Positions 43,355 to 51,656 of a stretch of 64,000 nucleotides of DNA are shown here, piece by piece (positions within the stretch are counted from its first letter, which is position 1; each line of letters starts with the position of its first letter). A program made the position numbers and the translations under genes. The stretch is taken from positions 124,001-188,000 of the forward strand of contig CAXBMQ010000005.1 in assembly GCA_963977005.1 (NCBI GenBank), read 5' to 3'. The stretch comes from CAXBCP01 sp963977005 (lineage in GTDB: Bacteria > Pseudomonadota > Alphaproteobacteria > MPNO01 > UBA830). The notes below the pieces were generated by a model. The model made no database searches. It worked only from the letters and a program-made list of their open reading frames with translations, and was not told where the DNA came from.

Positions 43355-45996
43355 AGCTGAAGCAGTATCAGGCCGACACTTTGGCGACCCTGTCCGCGTT
43401 CCTGAAAGAGGCGCGCCTGATGGGCGATCCTGCGGCGGCGTTCAACACAATCACGACCGAGGAAGAGCAGGCCAAGCGGTTGGGCCATTATGCCAAGCCC
43501 TATAAAACGATTACAGGGCTGGAGCGGGTGCCTCACGCCTGCCTGCGCCTGCCCACTGGTGGCGGCAAGACCCTGCTGGCGTCCGAGGCTATCGTGTGCG
43601 CCCGCGACCATTGGCTGGAGCGGGACTATCCCGTGGTCCTATGGCTGGTACCGTCCGACACGATCCGGCGGCAGACTGTGGAGGCGCTGAAAGACCCCAA
43701 GCACTTCTATCGCCGGGTGCTGGATGATGCGTTCGAGGGGCGGGTGCGCGTATTCGACATTGCTGATTTCAGGCAGGTGACGCAAAGCGATATCCGCTCA
43801 AAACTTTGCGTGTTTGTGGGCACGATTCAGACGTTAAAGGTTAGCAATACCAATGGCCGCAAGGTCTATGCCCATAACGAGATGCTGGAGCCGCATTTTT
43901 CGGCCGTGTCGCCCAGTGCGCCCGGGCTGGAGCGTAACGACGAGGGGCCGTTCAAGGGTGATATTAGGTTCTCCTTCGCCAACCTTTTGCACATGAACAA
44001 CCCGCTGGTGATCGTGGATGAAGCGCACGGCGCGGTGACGGCGCTGGCCGACGAGATGCAGCGCCGGATCAACCCGTCCGCGATTGTGGAGTTCACAGCC
44101 ACGCCAAGAGGGCGGCAGAATATCCTGCATTCGGTATCCGCGCAGGAACTGAAAGACGAACAGATGATCAAGATGCCCGTGGTGCTGGAAGAGCACCAGA
44201 CGTGGCAATCGGCGGTCAACGGCGCGATCTTGAAACGCGCGGAGCTGGAAGCGGTCGCCAAGACTGATACCGAGAACTACATCCGCCCGATTGTGTTATT
44301 CCAAGCCCAGAACAAGGATCAGGACATCCACGTTGAATACCTGCGCGACTACCTTATCGAGCAGAAGGGCATCCCGGCCGAGCAGATTGCAGTGGTGACG
44401 GGCAAGCAACGGGAATTGGACGGGATCGAACTGAAAGACCCGGCTTGCCCGATTGATTACGTGATCACGGTGCAGGCTTTGAAAGAGGGTTGGGATTGCT
44501 CTTTCGCCTATGTCTTCTGTTCCGTCGCCAATATCTCGGCGGCGGGTGATGCCGAACAGCTTTTGGGCCGGGTGCTGCGGATGCCATTTGCACAGCGTCG
44601 CGAGGCGGACGCGCTCAACAAGTCCTACGCTTGCCTGAGTTCGCCCCGCTTTCAAGATGCGGTGCGTGGCCTTGTGGATCGCCTGATCGACATGGGTTTT
44701 GATGAAACAGAGGCTCTTGAGAACGTCGAAAGCGAGCAGGGCCAATTTTTCACTGAAGAAGGGAAACCCCGGCCAAACGCGATGGACGTGTCCACAATCT
44801 CGGTCGATGTGCCTGTGGGTGATATCAAAGGGATTGAGAGGGCTGCGCCCAACAAGATCAAGGTTGGCCCAGATGACGAGGGTAAGGCCCGGGTGTCCGT
44901 GGTCGATTTCCCGACGCCTGACGAGGAAACCCGCATTTTGGCCGCCATGCCAGAACAGCACAGGGGGAGGTTCGAGAAAGAGCTTGCCCTGTTCAAGGAA
45001 CGGAACAAGGACAAGGCATCGCCCGCCCAATTGGGAACAGCATTCGTCGCGCCGAGGCTTATGGCGCAAGTCCAGGGTGAGTTGATCTTTGCCGATACGG
45101 ATCGTTTTTTTGAGTATCACGATTGGTCTCTATCGGCCCATAGCCACCAACTGACCGAACAGCAGTTTTCGATCAAGCAGGTGGCCGACACGTTCGAGGT
45201 CGATTTCGACGGGCAGTCCGTTTCGGTGCAGATGACGGATCAGACCGAGTTGTGGAACGCGGATATCGTCGTTGAGGGCTGGACTGAACAGGGGCTGGTC
45301 CTGTGGTTGGACCGCAAGGTGCGCGACCGCTACATCGGGCAGGGAGAGTTGGTGCAATGGTTGTCAGGCTTGGTCAGCTTCCTGATCCGAGAGCGCGGCA
45401 TCCCACTGGCCGCTTTGATGCGCTGCCAGTACATCCTTGCGCGCAGGGTCCAGGAACGTCTGCAAGCGATCTATGAAGCCGAACGCGCAACCGCTTTTCA
45501 GTCATCGCTGTTCGATGAGCCTGCCCAGCCTGAAATCAGCTTTGAAAACGGATTCACATTTTTTGACGGCATGTACGATGGGGTGCGAAAGTATCAAGGT
45601 CGCACCGTGTTCGGAAGGCACTTTACGGGAACTCGGCAGGTGCCTGCTTTCGATGGAAATGGCGAGCGTGGGGAAGAGTTCGAGTGTGCGATGTTCTTGG
45701 ACGCCAACGCGAAGGTGCGGCACTGGATCAGGAACGTTTCGAAACACCCCAATTCGTTCTGGCTGCCGCTGGCTGGTGGAAGGTTCTACCCAGACTTCGT
45801 TGCAGAGTTGCAGGATGGCAGAACACTGGTTGTTGAATACAAAGGCGAGCACCTATTGAGCAAGCCCGATACCTTGGCCAAAATTGCGATTGGTGAACTT
45901 TGGGAGCGTACTTCAGAAAGGGCATTGTTCTTGTTAGCGGTGAAGGACAAGGACGGGTTGACGATGCGTGAGCAGTTGGCCGCGAAGTTGGCATGA
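43351..45996 (+). CDS. res: Type III restriction endonuclease subunit (Res)
   Basis: 881-residue SF2 helicase-nuclease. Walker A is LPTGGGKTLLAS (67 onward), the DEAH box is VDEAHGAV near 223, and the motif III-like EFTATPRGR follows. Helicase domain 2 covers ALKEGWDCSFAYV and QLLGRVLRM. The C-terminal PD-(D/E)xK nuclease is intact: FYPDFVAEL then VVEYKGEHL, near 825-845. Length and motifs indicate a functional subunit that cleaves after bidirectional sliding between Mod sites. It is translationally coupled to mod (ATGA) and is the last gene before attR. Confidence 0.94.
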   Translation: MKLKQYQADTLATLSAFLKEARLMGDPAAAFNTITTEEEQAKRLGHYAKPYKTITGLERVPHACLRLPTGGGKTLLASEAIVCARDHWLERDYPVVLWLVPSDTIRRQTVEALKDPKHFYRRVLDDAFEGRVRVFDIADFRQVTQSDIRSKLCVFVGTIQTLKVSNTNGRKVYAHNEMLEPHFSAVSPSAPGLERNDEGPFKGDIRFSFANLLHMNNPLVIVDEAHGAVTALADEMQRRINPSAIVEFTATPRGRQNILHSVSAQELKDEQMIKMPVVLEEHQTWQSAVNGAILKRAELEAVAKTDTENYIRPIVLFQAQNKDQDIHVEYLRDYLIEQKGIPAEQIAVVTGKQRELDGIELKDPACPIDYVITVQALKEGWDCSFAYVFCSVANISAAGDAEQLLGRVLRMPFAQRREADALNKSYACLSSPRFQDAVRGLVDRLIDMGFDETEALENVESEQGQFFTEEGKPRPNAMDVSTISVDVPVGDIKGIERAAPNKIKVGPDDEGKARVSVVDFPTPDEETRILAAMPEQHRGRFEKELALFKERNKDKASPAQLGTAFVAPRLMAQVQGELIFADTDRFFEYHDWSLSAHSHQLTEQQFSIKQVADTFEVDFDGQSVSVQMTDQTELWNADIVVEGWTEQGLVLWLDRKVRDRYIGQGELVQWLSGLVSFLIRERGIPLAALMRCQYILARRVQERLQAIYEAERATAFQSSLFDEPAQPEISFENGFTFFDGMYDGVRKYQGRTVFGRHFTGTRQVPAFDGNGERGEEFECAMFLDANAKVRHWIRNVSKHPNSFWLPLAGGRFYPDFVAELQDGRTLVVEYKGEHLLSKPDTLAKIAIGELWERTSERALFLLAVKDKDGLTMREQLAAKLA

Positions 45997-46007
45997 ATCG
46001 TATCGGG

Positions 46008-46037
46008 TGTGGTATTTTATGTGGTACAAATTTGGTA
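46008..46037 (+). repeat. Right arm-type repeats (TGTGGTA)
   Basis: TGTGGTA at 46008 and 46020 (12-base spacing) and TTTGGTA at 46031. They mirror the periodic repeats at the integrase end of the island in sequence, spacing and orientation, and lie 50-80 bases inside attR. They are candidate integrase arm sites. Confidence 0.6.
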
Positions 46038-46089
46038 GTCACATAATTTATATCTATTAATCAGTATATTATATAAATAGTTAGGCGGT

Positions 46090-46105
46090 CTCTCTCTCCG
46101 CCAAT
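46090..46105 (+). other. attR core of the tRNA-Ser island
   Basis: An exact 16-base copy of the tRNA-Ser 3' end (CTCTCTCTCCGCCAAT) in a non-tRNA context, 94 bases after the res stop. With the copy at 36440-36455 it delimits an element of about 9,650 bases. Confidence 0.88.
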
Positions 46106-46673
46106 CCTTTTTAAGGAACGTTATCTGTCGTTGAAGGACAAACCTTAAGATCGCCGCGAGATTGGCGATTTCTCGAAAAATTGTCCTAATCAAGCAAAGC
46201 TCCCAACTGGCTTAATATTGCCTTTTGAGGCTTTTAGAGAGCGATTTTCTCTGAGTGCGCCTAACCAAATGGATTCGGTACGGCTAGTGGAACTTGGGAT
46301 TTCTGCGGGTTTCCAAAGCTGTTTAGCAAAAAGTTTCTCGGATGATTTCCTATCCGATTTACCCTGGGTTCTAATCCCTTGCGGTGGAGCGAGTGGGATT
46401 AATCTGGTCACTGGGAAATATGCATTTCGGCACCAGCCAGTGAAATTTGATTCCAGCCGAGGCGGCTAAAAACCTCTCTCCAAGCGCATTAGACGAATTT
46501 ATTGCCCACTGGACACCGGTATATATCATCCGATCCGGATGAAACGGCAGAGGATCCTAAAATCCCTTCGTGATGGCGCATAGAGCCATGGCTACAGCCT
46601 CAGCCAAAAACGGGCATTTCGGACAACTGGTATTGAAATTGTGGGCAAGTCGTACGTTAAATTCTTTCTCATT
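46106..46673. other. Intergenic region after the island; no gene recognised
   Basis: 568 bases with several short overlapping open frames (fewer than 85 codons), none with a convincing ribosome site, motif or codon bias. It probably represents the former chromosomal flank of tRNA-Ser plus recombination debris. The end overlaps the 3' side of the leftward E2-like gene. Confidence 0.5.
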
Positions 46674-47471
46674 CTAAAGACGCAGAAAGCGTTTAACGGA
46701 AGCCACATATTGATCAAGTTTTCGATCACCCTTAAGAGGGCAATTATCCATTGTTCCGCAGCATTCTTGATCCCCATGCATGATCGATCGCCAGAACTTA
46801 ATCTCGTTGACGCGGCGTTGTGCCTCCAAAACAGGTAAGCATGACAGGCCCATCGCGTAACAATTCCGACGCTGTAGCAACATGCCTTTCCGTGTCGTAC
46901 GTCCGCAAATACAAGCAGCGCGCCCGTTGACAATACGACCGACTTTGACCTGTACAAGCTTAAGGAAAACCATAAGTGGGCCGGTGTCATGGCGCATGGC
47001 TTGCTGATACTCAGGCACCATTCCGAGTTCTTCAGCTGCGGCCTCGGCTTCAAGTTGTTTTTGGGCGGCCTCGTTTCCATGAGACATGAATGCATAATGT
47101 GGCCAACGCCGAGTCTCTTCGGCTGTTTCTTGCAGTTGGAGGAAGACTCCGAGTTGGGTCCACCAAAGATGCCCAGTTTCCTCACTTTGGATTTTTTGCC
47201 CCGCGTTGTAGCCGACACAAAAGCAACCATCAGGGTTGATGTGCCTATTGGGACAAAATGATGGAAGCGTCTTTTTTGACTGGCCTTCGGTGACGAACAC
47301 CCGATCAGTTCTCAAAAACACCCTAAGGTTATACTTACGGGTTAATATCCCGCCGGCACGCGTTAGCTGTGCACCAAACTGTAATTGACCGCCTTCGCGG
47401 GAAATTTCAAAAACCCATTCGGGGCGGGTTTCGCATAGAAGCGAAAGCGTTGGTGGAAACACATTCGACAT
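46674..47471 (-). CDS. E2-like (ubiquitin-conjugating fold) cysteine-rich protein
   Basis: 265-residue protein. Residues about 20-115 look like a prokaryotic E2 (UBC) fold: beta strands followed by CPNRHINPDGCFCVG, where H77, N79, G82 and C85 match the E2 pattern of His-Asn, Gly and a catalytic Cys. A WW pair follows in HLWWTQLGVFLQL. The C-terminal half is Cys-rich (C187, C189, C204, C211, C237, C238, C244) and may bind zinc. There is no E1 or JAB gene nearby. It begins 25 bases after the nucleotide cyclase stop, so the two are probably one operon, recalling E2-only accessory proteins of short type II CBASS. The E2 reading is motif-based and needs a structure model. Confidence 0.6.
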   Translation of the reverse strand: MSNVFPPTLSLLCETRPEWVFEISREGGQLQFGAQLTRAGGILTRKYNLRVFLRTDRVFVTEGQSKKTLPSFCPNRHINPDGCFCVGYNAGQKIQSEETGHLWWTQLGVFLQLQETAEETRRWPHYAFMSHGNEAAQKQLEAEAAAEELGMVPEYQQAMRHDTGPLMVFLKLVQVKVGRIVNGRAACICGRTTRKGMLLQRRNCYAMGLSCLPVLEAQRRVNEIKFWRSIMHGDQECCGTMDNCPLKGDRKLDQYVASVKRFLRL

Positions 47472-47496
47472 TATGGGGTCGGGTTTGTCTTGGCCT

Positions 47497-48987
47497 TCAC
47501 GGCAGTTCGGAGTGGGGTCGCGCTTCGCGAGTTATCTGAACTGTTGAGGCGACTGGCGAATCAGCCATTTCCAGAAGGTCGGCCGCAGCCGAATACGAAA
47601 GGATGTTTTCGTAGTTTTGGAAGTTTTCCTTCACTACGGACGTTGCCCAACGAAGTGCATTGGCGCCTAGAACTATTCCTCCGCCTTCAAGCGTTTTTTG
47701 ACAACGTTCCGATGCGATGACTGCCGCCCCAGCCGCACTGCGGATACTCTCTGCCCCCCTTTTGCCAATACGGGTAACCGGCACTTGGCCATACTCGACG
47801 CCGACGGCGAGATCGAGTTCATCCATACCGCCCACGATCTCTTGGGCAAGTGAGAATGAAGAACGCATCCCGGACGCGCACATGCACGCAGATGTTACCG
47901 ACTGGGTGGGGCTATCTTCAGCGTCTCCTTCGGCTAATAAGCCTTGGATGCAATCTCCAACGAACCTGACCCGCTTACCGCCGAAGTCACGTTGAAGAAC
48001 ATCATTAAGTTCTTCCCGCAGCACATGGATATTCTTTACAGCCTCCCTCACGCCAGCTTCGCCGTGGTTGATTGCGTTATCTACGTACGCAGTAAACCCA
48101 TCGATGTCCGCAAACAGCGAGGAGGCACCTATTCGGGCACTGTGAGAGGGCATTAGGTCGGCAAATTTGAGTTTGAACAAAGGCGGCATTGGCCGAAAGA
48201 AGTTGAACTGAGGATCGTTCTCCATGTCAGCCGCAACCGCCTCTGTGGCACGGTCAAGGCTTTCAAACCGGTACCGGTTTGCAACTTGCTGAATATAATC
48301 CTCGGATAGTTCGAATGTTCCCTGATCGGTTTTGCGTAAATCCCCTTCGCCCAGCTTCAACTTCGCGTTGTCGCTCAGGAAGATTCCTTCAGTGGATTCC
48401 GCTTCCGCGAGTTTTGCTGCGTGGTTTGCCGGCGAACCGAGGTACAGAATGTCCTGCTCATGGTCACGACCAGTGCTCATTGCCAAGCAATTCCCGGTGT
48501 CGACTCCGAAGCGGATGCGTGAGGGGAAGCCATATTCTGCACCGACCCTGTGCGCCGCGAGTGTGAGTTTGTGTGCCAGTGCAACCGCCTGGGCGATCCG
48601 GTCGGGTTCGTCGGCAGCGGGCTGCGTAACTATGGCATGCAAACGGGGCCCGTGATAATCGACGCGAGTCGCCCCTTCACTATCGACAATGGCATCCCAA
48701 ACTCGAAAGTGGGCATTTAGAAAGGTGAGGACGCGCGCGTGCGTCGCTTCAGTCTCGACACCGTTGTCACTCACAAGATCATCAAAATCCAGCAAGACGC
48801 CGTACAAGTGGACACCGCGGACCAGCAATGCATGGCCGTTCGAGCCTCGTCCTATTGCTTTTGCAGCCGCTCGGTCCTTTTGAACGCGTTCGAAATGCTC
48901 GCTCAGAGAAATGTTGAGATCGAGCTCCGGCACCGTGGTGAGGTGCTTCCTAATGCGTTTATCTGCTTCGTTTCGATTCCAGACCAT
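47497..48987 (-). CDS. Tandem-domain class III nucleotide cyclase (Pycsar PycC-like)
   Basis: 496 residues from ATG 48987, which has a GGAG ribosome site; an upstream GTG at 49035 is the alternative. Two class III cyclase domains lie in one chain. The C-terminal domain has both metal Asp positions (D294 in LFADIDGFT, D345 in RFVGDCIQG), but its transition-state Asn is Ile (VIASER). The N-terminal domain has lost the second metal Asp (VDYHGPRL) but keeps the Asn-x3-basic motif (N188 and K192 in LGSPANHAAKL). The two halves would complement each other like C1/C2 of animal adenylate cyclases, giving one active site. Which nucleotide it cyclises is unknown. Pairing with a PycTM-like protein suggests cCMP or cUMP. 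Confidence 0.78.
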   Translation of the reverse strand: MVWNRNEADKRIRKHLTTVPELDLNISLSEHFERVQKDRAAAKAIGRGSNGHALLVRGVHLYGVLLDFDDLVSDNGVETEATHARVLTFLNAHFRVWDAIVDSEGATRVDYHGPRLHAIVTQPAADEPDRIAQAVALAHKLTLAAHRVGAEYGFPSRIRFGVDTGNCLAMSTGRDHEQDILYLGSPANHAAKLAEAESTEGIFLSDNAKLKLGEGDLRKTDQGTFELSEDYIQQVANRYRFESLDRATEAVAADMENDPQFNFFRPMPPLFKLKFADLMPSHSARIGASSLFADIDGFTAYVDNAINHGEAGVREAVKNIHVLREELNDVLQRDFGGKRVRFVGDCIQGLLAEGDAEDSPTQSVTSACMCASGMRSSFSLAQEIVGGMDELDLAVGVEYGQVPVTRIGKRGAESIRSAAGAAVIASERCQKTLEGGGIVLGANALRWATSVVKENFQNYENILSYSAAADLLEMADSPVASTVQITREARPHSELP

Positions 48988-49066
48988 GCTTACAGCTCCA
49001 CTACTTAAATCAATTTGATCGTCCCTGAGTCCCACTAGTGTGCTTTTCTAGTTAAGGATGCATCGC

Positions 49067-49092
49067 GATTCGAACAAGTACTTGGACGAATC
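49067..49092. promoter_or_regulatory. 26-bp imperfect palindrome between divergent defence genes
   Basis: GATTCG ... CAAGTACTTG ... CGAATC: eleven of thirteen half-site positions are complementary, centred at 49079.5. It sits in the 150-base gap between the cyclase and membrane-effector starts. It is a good candidate operator for a dimeric regulator controlling both promoters. No regulator gene lies next to it. Confidence 0.5.
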
Positions 49093-49138
49093 AACATTCG
49101 AGTCATAATTCGCCTCTGGAATCAAAGAATCATAGGTT

Positions 49139-49651
49139 GTGAAGATGGCGGAGGTTGATGAACGGTACTTAATTGATAGTGCCGAAAAAAATCTTCAGAG
49201 ACAGATTGAGTGGGTGTCTAGGGTAGAGACTCGGTCGTCTCTGATTTTTGGTATTTCCGTCGGAATGCTGGGCTACCTGGCCTCAATATTGCCCCATTTC
49301 TCAATCTGGCCCTGTTGGTTCATATTTTTGCTGATCGCAACCCTTGGCCTGAAGATTGCGGTTATCGGTTTCCTTTTTAGAGCTCAGTTTCCGAGGACTG
49401 AAGCCCCAAAACCGTCGCTGATTTTTTTTGGAGAGATCGTAAAATTTGATCTTGATGAATTCATGCGGCGGGCCAAATCGTGTGATTGGGAACAATATCT
49501 GGATGATCTGCTGGCTCAGACTCATGTGAATGGTCAGATTGTTTCCTCTAAATTCATTTTCGTAAAACGGGCAATGATCTCACTGCTGATTTCTTCAATC
49601 TTTTGGTTTCCTGCAGTTTTATTCGCCCGAATGCTGACGCCATTAAGTTAA
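49139..49651 (+). CDS. PycTM-like transmembrane effector (Pycsar, DUF5706 type)
   Basis: 170-residue membrane protein. An N-terminal amphipathic helix (LQRQIEWVSRVETRSSLIFG) leads into a helix at about 34-52, and a second follows at about 60-80. The cytosolic loop begins with the family-like segment PSLIFFGEI, and a third membrane helix lies at about 147-165. This matches the layout of Pycsar PycTM effectors, which damage the inner membrane when bound by cCMP or cUMP. It is transcribed away from the cyclase, whereas known Pycsar effectors usually follow the cyclase in one operon. Start GTG 49139 or ATG 49145. Confidence 0.7.
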   Translation: MKMAEVDERYLIDSAEKNLQRQIEWVSRVETRSSLIFGISVGMLGYLASILPHFSIWPCWFIFLLIATLGLKIAVIGFLFRAQFPRTEAPKPSLIFFGEIVKFDLDEFMRRAKSCDWEQYLDDLLAQTHVNGQIVSSKFIFVKRAMISLLISSIFWFPAVLFARMLTPLS

Positions 49652-49725
49652 TAAACTTTGCGACCTGCTATCCTGACCTGCCCCCGTGATCAGTGAAATG
49701 GGAGGCTTGAAACACATGCCGGACG

Positions 49726-49767
49726 CTACTACTGGAGGGGCATTATCTACTACTGGAGGGGCATTAT
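49726..49767 (+). repeat. Two tandem 21-bp repeats
   Basis: CTACTACTGGAGGGGCATTAT occurs twice in direct succession (49726-49746 and 49747-49767). It lies in the 209-base gap between the PycTM-like gene and the phage-satellite element, close to where that element should end. Confidence 0.8.
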
Positions 49768-49860
49768 GATGTCCTTGGGCAATATGAATACGTAGTTGCC
49801 AAACAGCTATATATGCGACACTGGAATTCTATGTTCTATCTAACGGCCTCAGGGAATTCC

Positions 49861-50265
49861 TCACCCCGATCTCCCCCAGCGCTCACACTGCTCGTCCCAC
49901 GCTTCCGTAATCTCCGCTTTCAGCCGCCCCAGTTTCAGCCCCTGCGGCTGACGTCCATCCAGTATCGCCTCGACGATCCGTGGCGCCAGGCAGGTAAGCG
50001 GCAGCAGCTGACACACATACGCATCGGTCACACCTTCCTGGGCCGCAAGATCGGTAATCGACTTCGCCTGGCCGCTCTCGATCCTCCGCCGCCAGCAATG
50101 CGCTTTCACGATGGCCCGGATCATTGTCTCGTCGCGTTCAGGTGGTTCCACCGGCGCGGCGCTGACCTCGGGCGCAATAATCAGCTTCCGCCCGCCGCGT
50201 CGCTCGAACTGCATCGGGATGCGGATCGTCACAATATCCGCCTTGTCAGACGTCTGGGCCCTCAT
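49861..50265 (-). CDS. HTH-containing protein downstream of the serine recombinase
   Basis: 134-residue protein. The central portion (SITDLAAQEGVTDAYVCQLL) looks like a helix-turn-helix, followed by APRIVEAILDGRQPQGL, a segment often seen with resolvase-type recombinases. It overlaps the recombinase stop by 4 bases (ATGA). It could be an accessory DNA-binding protein of the recombinase; it has no catalytic motif. Confidence 0.65.
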   Translation of the reverse strand: MRAQTSDKADIVTIRIPMQFERRGGRKLIIAPEVSAAPVEPPERDETMIRAIVKAHCWRRRIESGQAKSITDLAAQEGVTDAYVCQLLPLTCLAPRIVEAILDGRQPQGLKLGRLKAEITEAWDEQCERWGRSG

Positions 50266-51656
50266 GCCGCTATCCCCTCGTCGCTCTCGTCATCACCGCG
50301 TGTGGCATCCTCTTCACCGTCCGCCGCCATCTCAGCAACAAGGCTGTGTATCCCGCCCAGCCGAAGCCGCAGGTCCACCCCGTTCGGGGCAACATCCACA
50401 CCATCGACCAGCAACCGCAATATTCGCGCCTGCTCGGCCGGGAACAGTTCTTCCCAGACCTCGTCGAGCCGCCCGAGGGCTTCATGCACCTCGCGCTCCC
50501 GAAGGGCCGCGGTCCCGCCGTCATCCAGCGCGTGACAGGCGGCGACCGTCCGCGCGGCGATCTCCGGCGACTGGATAAGCCGCCGTACATGCTCGAACAC
50601 GGCACCCTCTATCTCTGCGGCGGCGATGGAACGGACGGGGCAGGCATCGGCACCGTTCTTGATGCCGTGCTGACACACATAGTAGCGATACAGCCGCCCG
50701 CGGCGGCGCGTATGCGACGGAGACATCGATGCGGCGCATGAGGAACAGCGCAGCAGCCCCTTGAGGGGCGCCGGCGTCCGCGCCCGGCTGTTATTGGCCC
50801 GCTTGCGCGGGGATTGCTTCAGGACCTCGTGCGCGCGGTCCCACTGGGCCTGGCTGACGATCGCATCGTGTTCGCCGGGATGGCAGTCGCCCTTGTGCAC
50901 CGCCTCGCCGAGATACACCCGGTTGCGAAGGATCTTGTATATCTTGCCCTTGTCGACGGGCTTGCCCTCGCGGCGTCGCCCGTCCTGCGTGGTCCAGGAT
51001 TTTGTCCGCGCGCCTTCGTCCCGCAGTTCTTTCACCAGTGCGGTCGCCGACCCCAGCACCGCAAAGCGCTCGAATATCTTTCTCACAAGATCCGCCTCCG
51101 GCGCGTTAACGACGAGCTTGCGATCCTTGACGTCGTATCCCAGCGGCGGAATGCCTCCCATCCACATGCCCTTGCGCCGGGACGCCGCGAACTTGTCGCG
51201 GATCCGCTCGCCGATCACCTCGCGTTCGAACTGTGCGAACGACAAAAGCATGTTCAGGGTCAGGCGCCCCATGGAGGTGGTCGTGTTGAACTGCTGGGTC
51301 ACCGAGACGAAGGTGACGCCGCTGGCCTCGAAGGCATCGACGAGTTTTGCGAAGTCGGTCAGGGAGCGCGACAGGCGGTCGACCTTGTAGACCACCACGA
51401 TATCGACCAGCCCGGCCTCAATGTCGCGCAGCAGGCGCTGCAGGGCCGGGCGCTTGAGGGTCCCGCCCGAGATGCCGCCATCGTCATACAGGTCGGGCAC
51501 GATGACCCAGCCCTCGTGGCGCTGGCTGGTAACATAGGCCTCGCAGGCCTCGCGCTGCGCATCGAGGCTGTTGAACTCCTGCTCGAGGCCTTCCTCGCTG
51601 GACTTGCGGGTATAGACCGCGCAGCGGATTTTTCTCAAAGGTGCGGCGGTATTCAC
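50262..51656 (-). CDS. Large serine recombinase
   Basis: 464-residue recombinase from GTG 51656. The resolvase domain has the catalytic Ser in YTRKSSEEGLEQEFNS, the YDDGGISGGTL segment and the Arg-rich VYKVDRLSRSL. A recombinase domain follows (about 170-290), and a zinc ribbon has CSSC and a later CQHG/ADAC pair. A coiled-coil region leads to a C-terminal beta segment. The GTG start is supported by the 4-base overlap with DUF2924 and the SF2-like IRCAVYTRKS beginning. It presumably integrates the satellite-like element; its att sites were not located. Confidence 0.92.
   Translation of the reverse strand: MNTAAPLRKIRCAVYTRKSSEEGLEQEFNSLDAQREACEAYVTSQRHEGWVIVPDLYDDGGISGGTLKRPALQRLLRDIEAGLVDIVVVYKVDRLSRSLTDFAKLVDAFEASGVTFVSVTQQFNTTTSMGRLTLNMLLSFAQFEREVIGERIRDKFAASRRKGMWMGGIPPLGYDVKDRKLVVNAPEADLVRKIFERFAVLGSATALVKELRDEGARTKSWTTQDGRRREGKPVDKGKIYKILRNRVYLGEAVHKGDCHPGEHDAIVSQAQWDRAHEVLKQSPRKRANNSRARTPAPLKGLLRCSSCAASMSPSHTRRRGRLYRYYVCQHGIKNGADACPVRSIAAAEIEGAVFEHVRRLIQSPEIAARTVAACHALDDGGTAALREREVHEALGRLDEVWEELFPAEQARILRLLVDGVDVAPNGVDLRLRLGGIHSLVAEMAADGEEDATRGDDESDEGIAA

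Noticed and set aside
46190..46469. Two opposed short frames (73 and 83 codons) after attR.
   Set aside because: They overlap each other on opposite strands, and neither has a start signal or recognisable motif.
46592..47230. 212-codon leftward frame overlapping the E2-like gene.
   Set aside because: It is an out-of-frame shadow; the other frame carries the E2-like motif, Cys pattern and proper spacing to the cyclase.
49726..49767. Tandem repeat considered as a CRISPR remnant.
   Set aside because: There are only two head-to-tail copies with no spacer and no cas genes.
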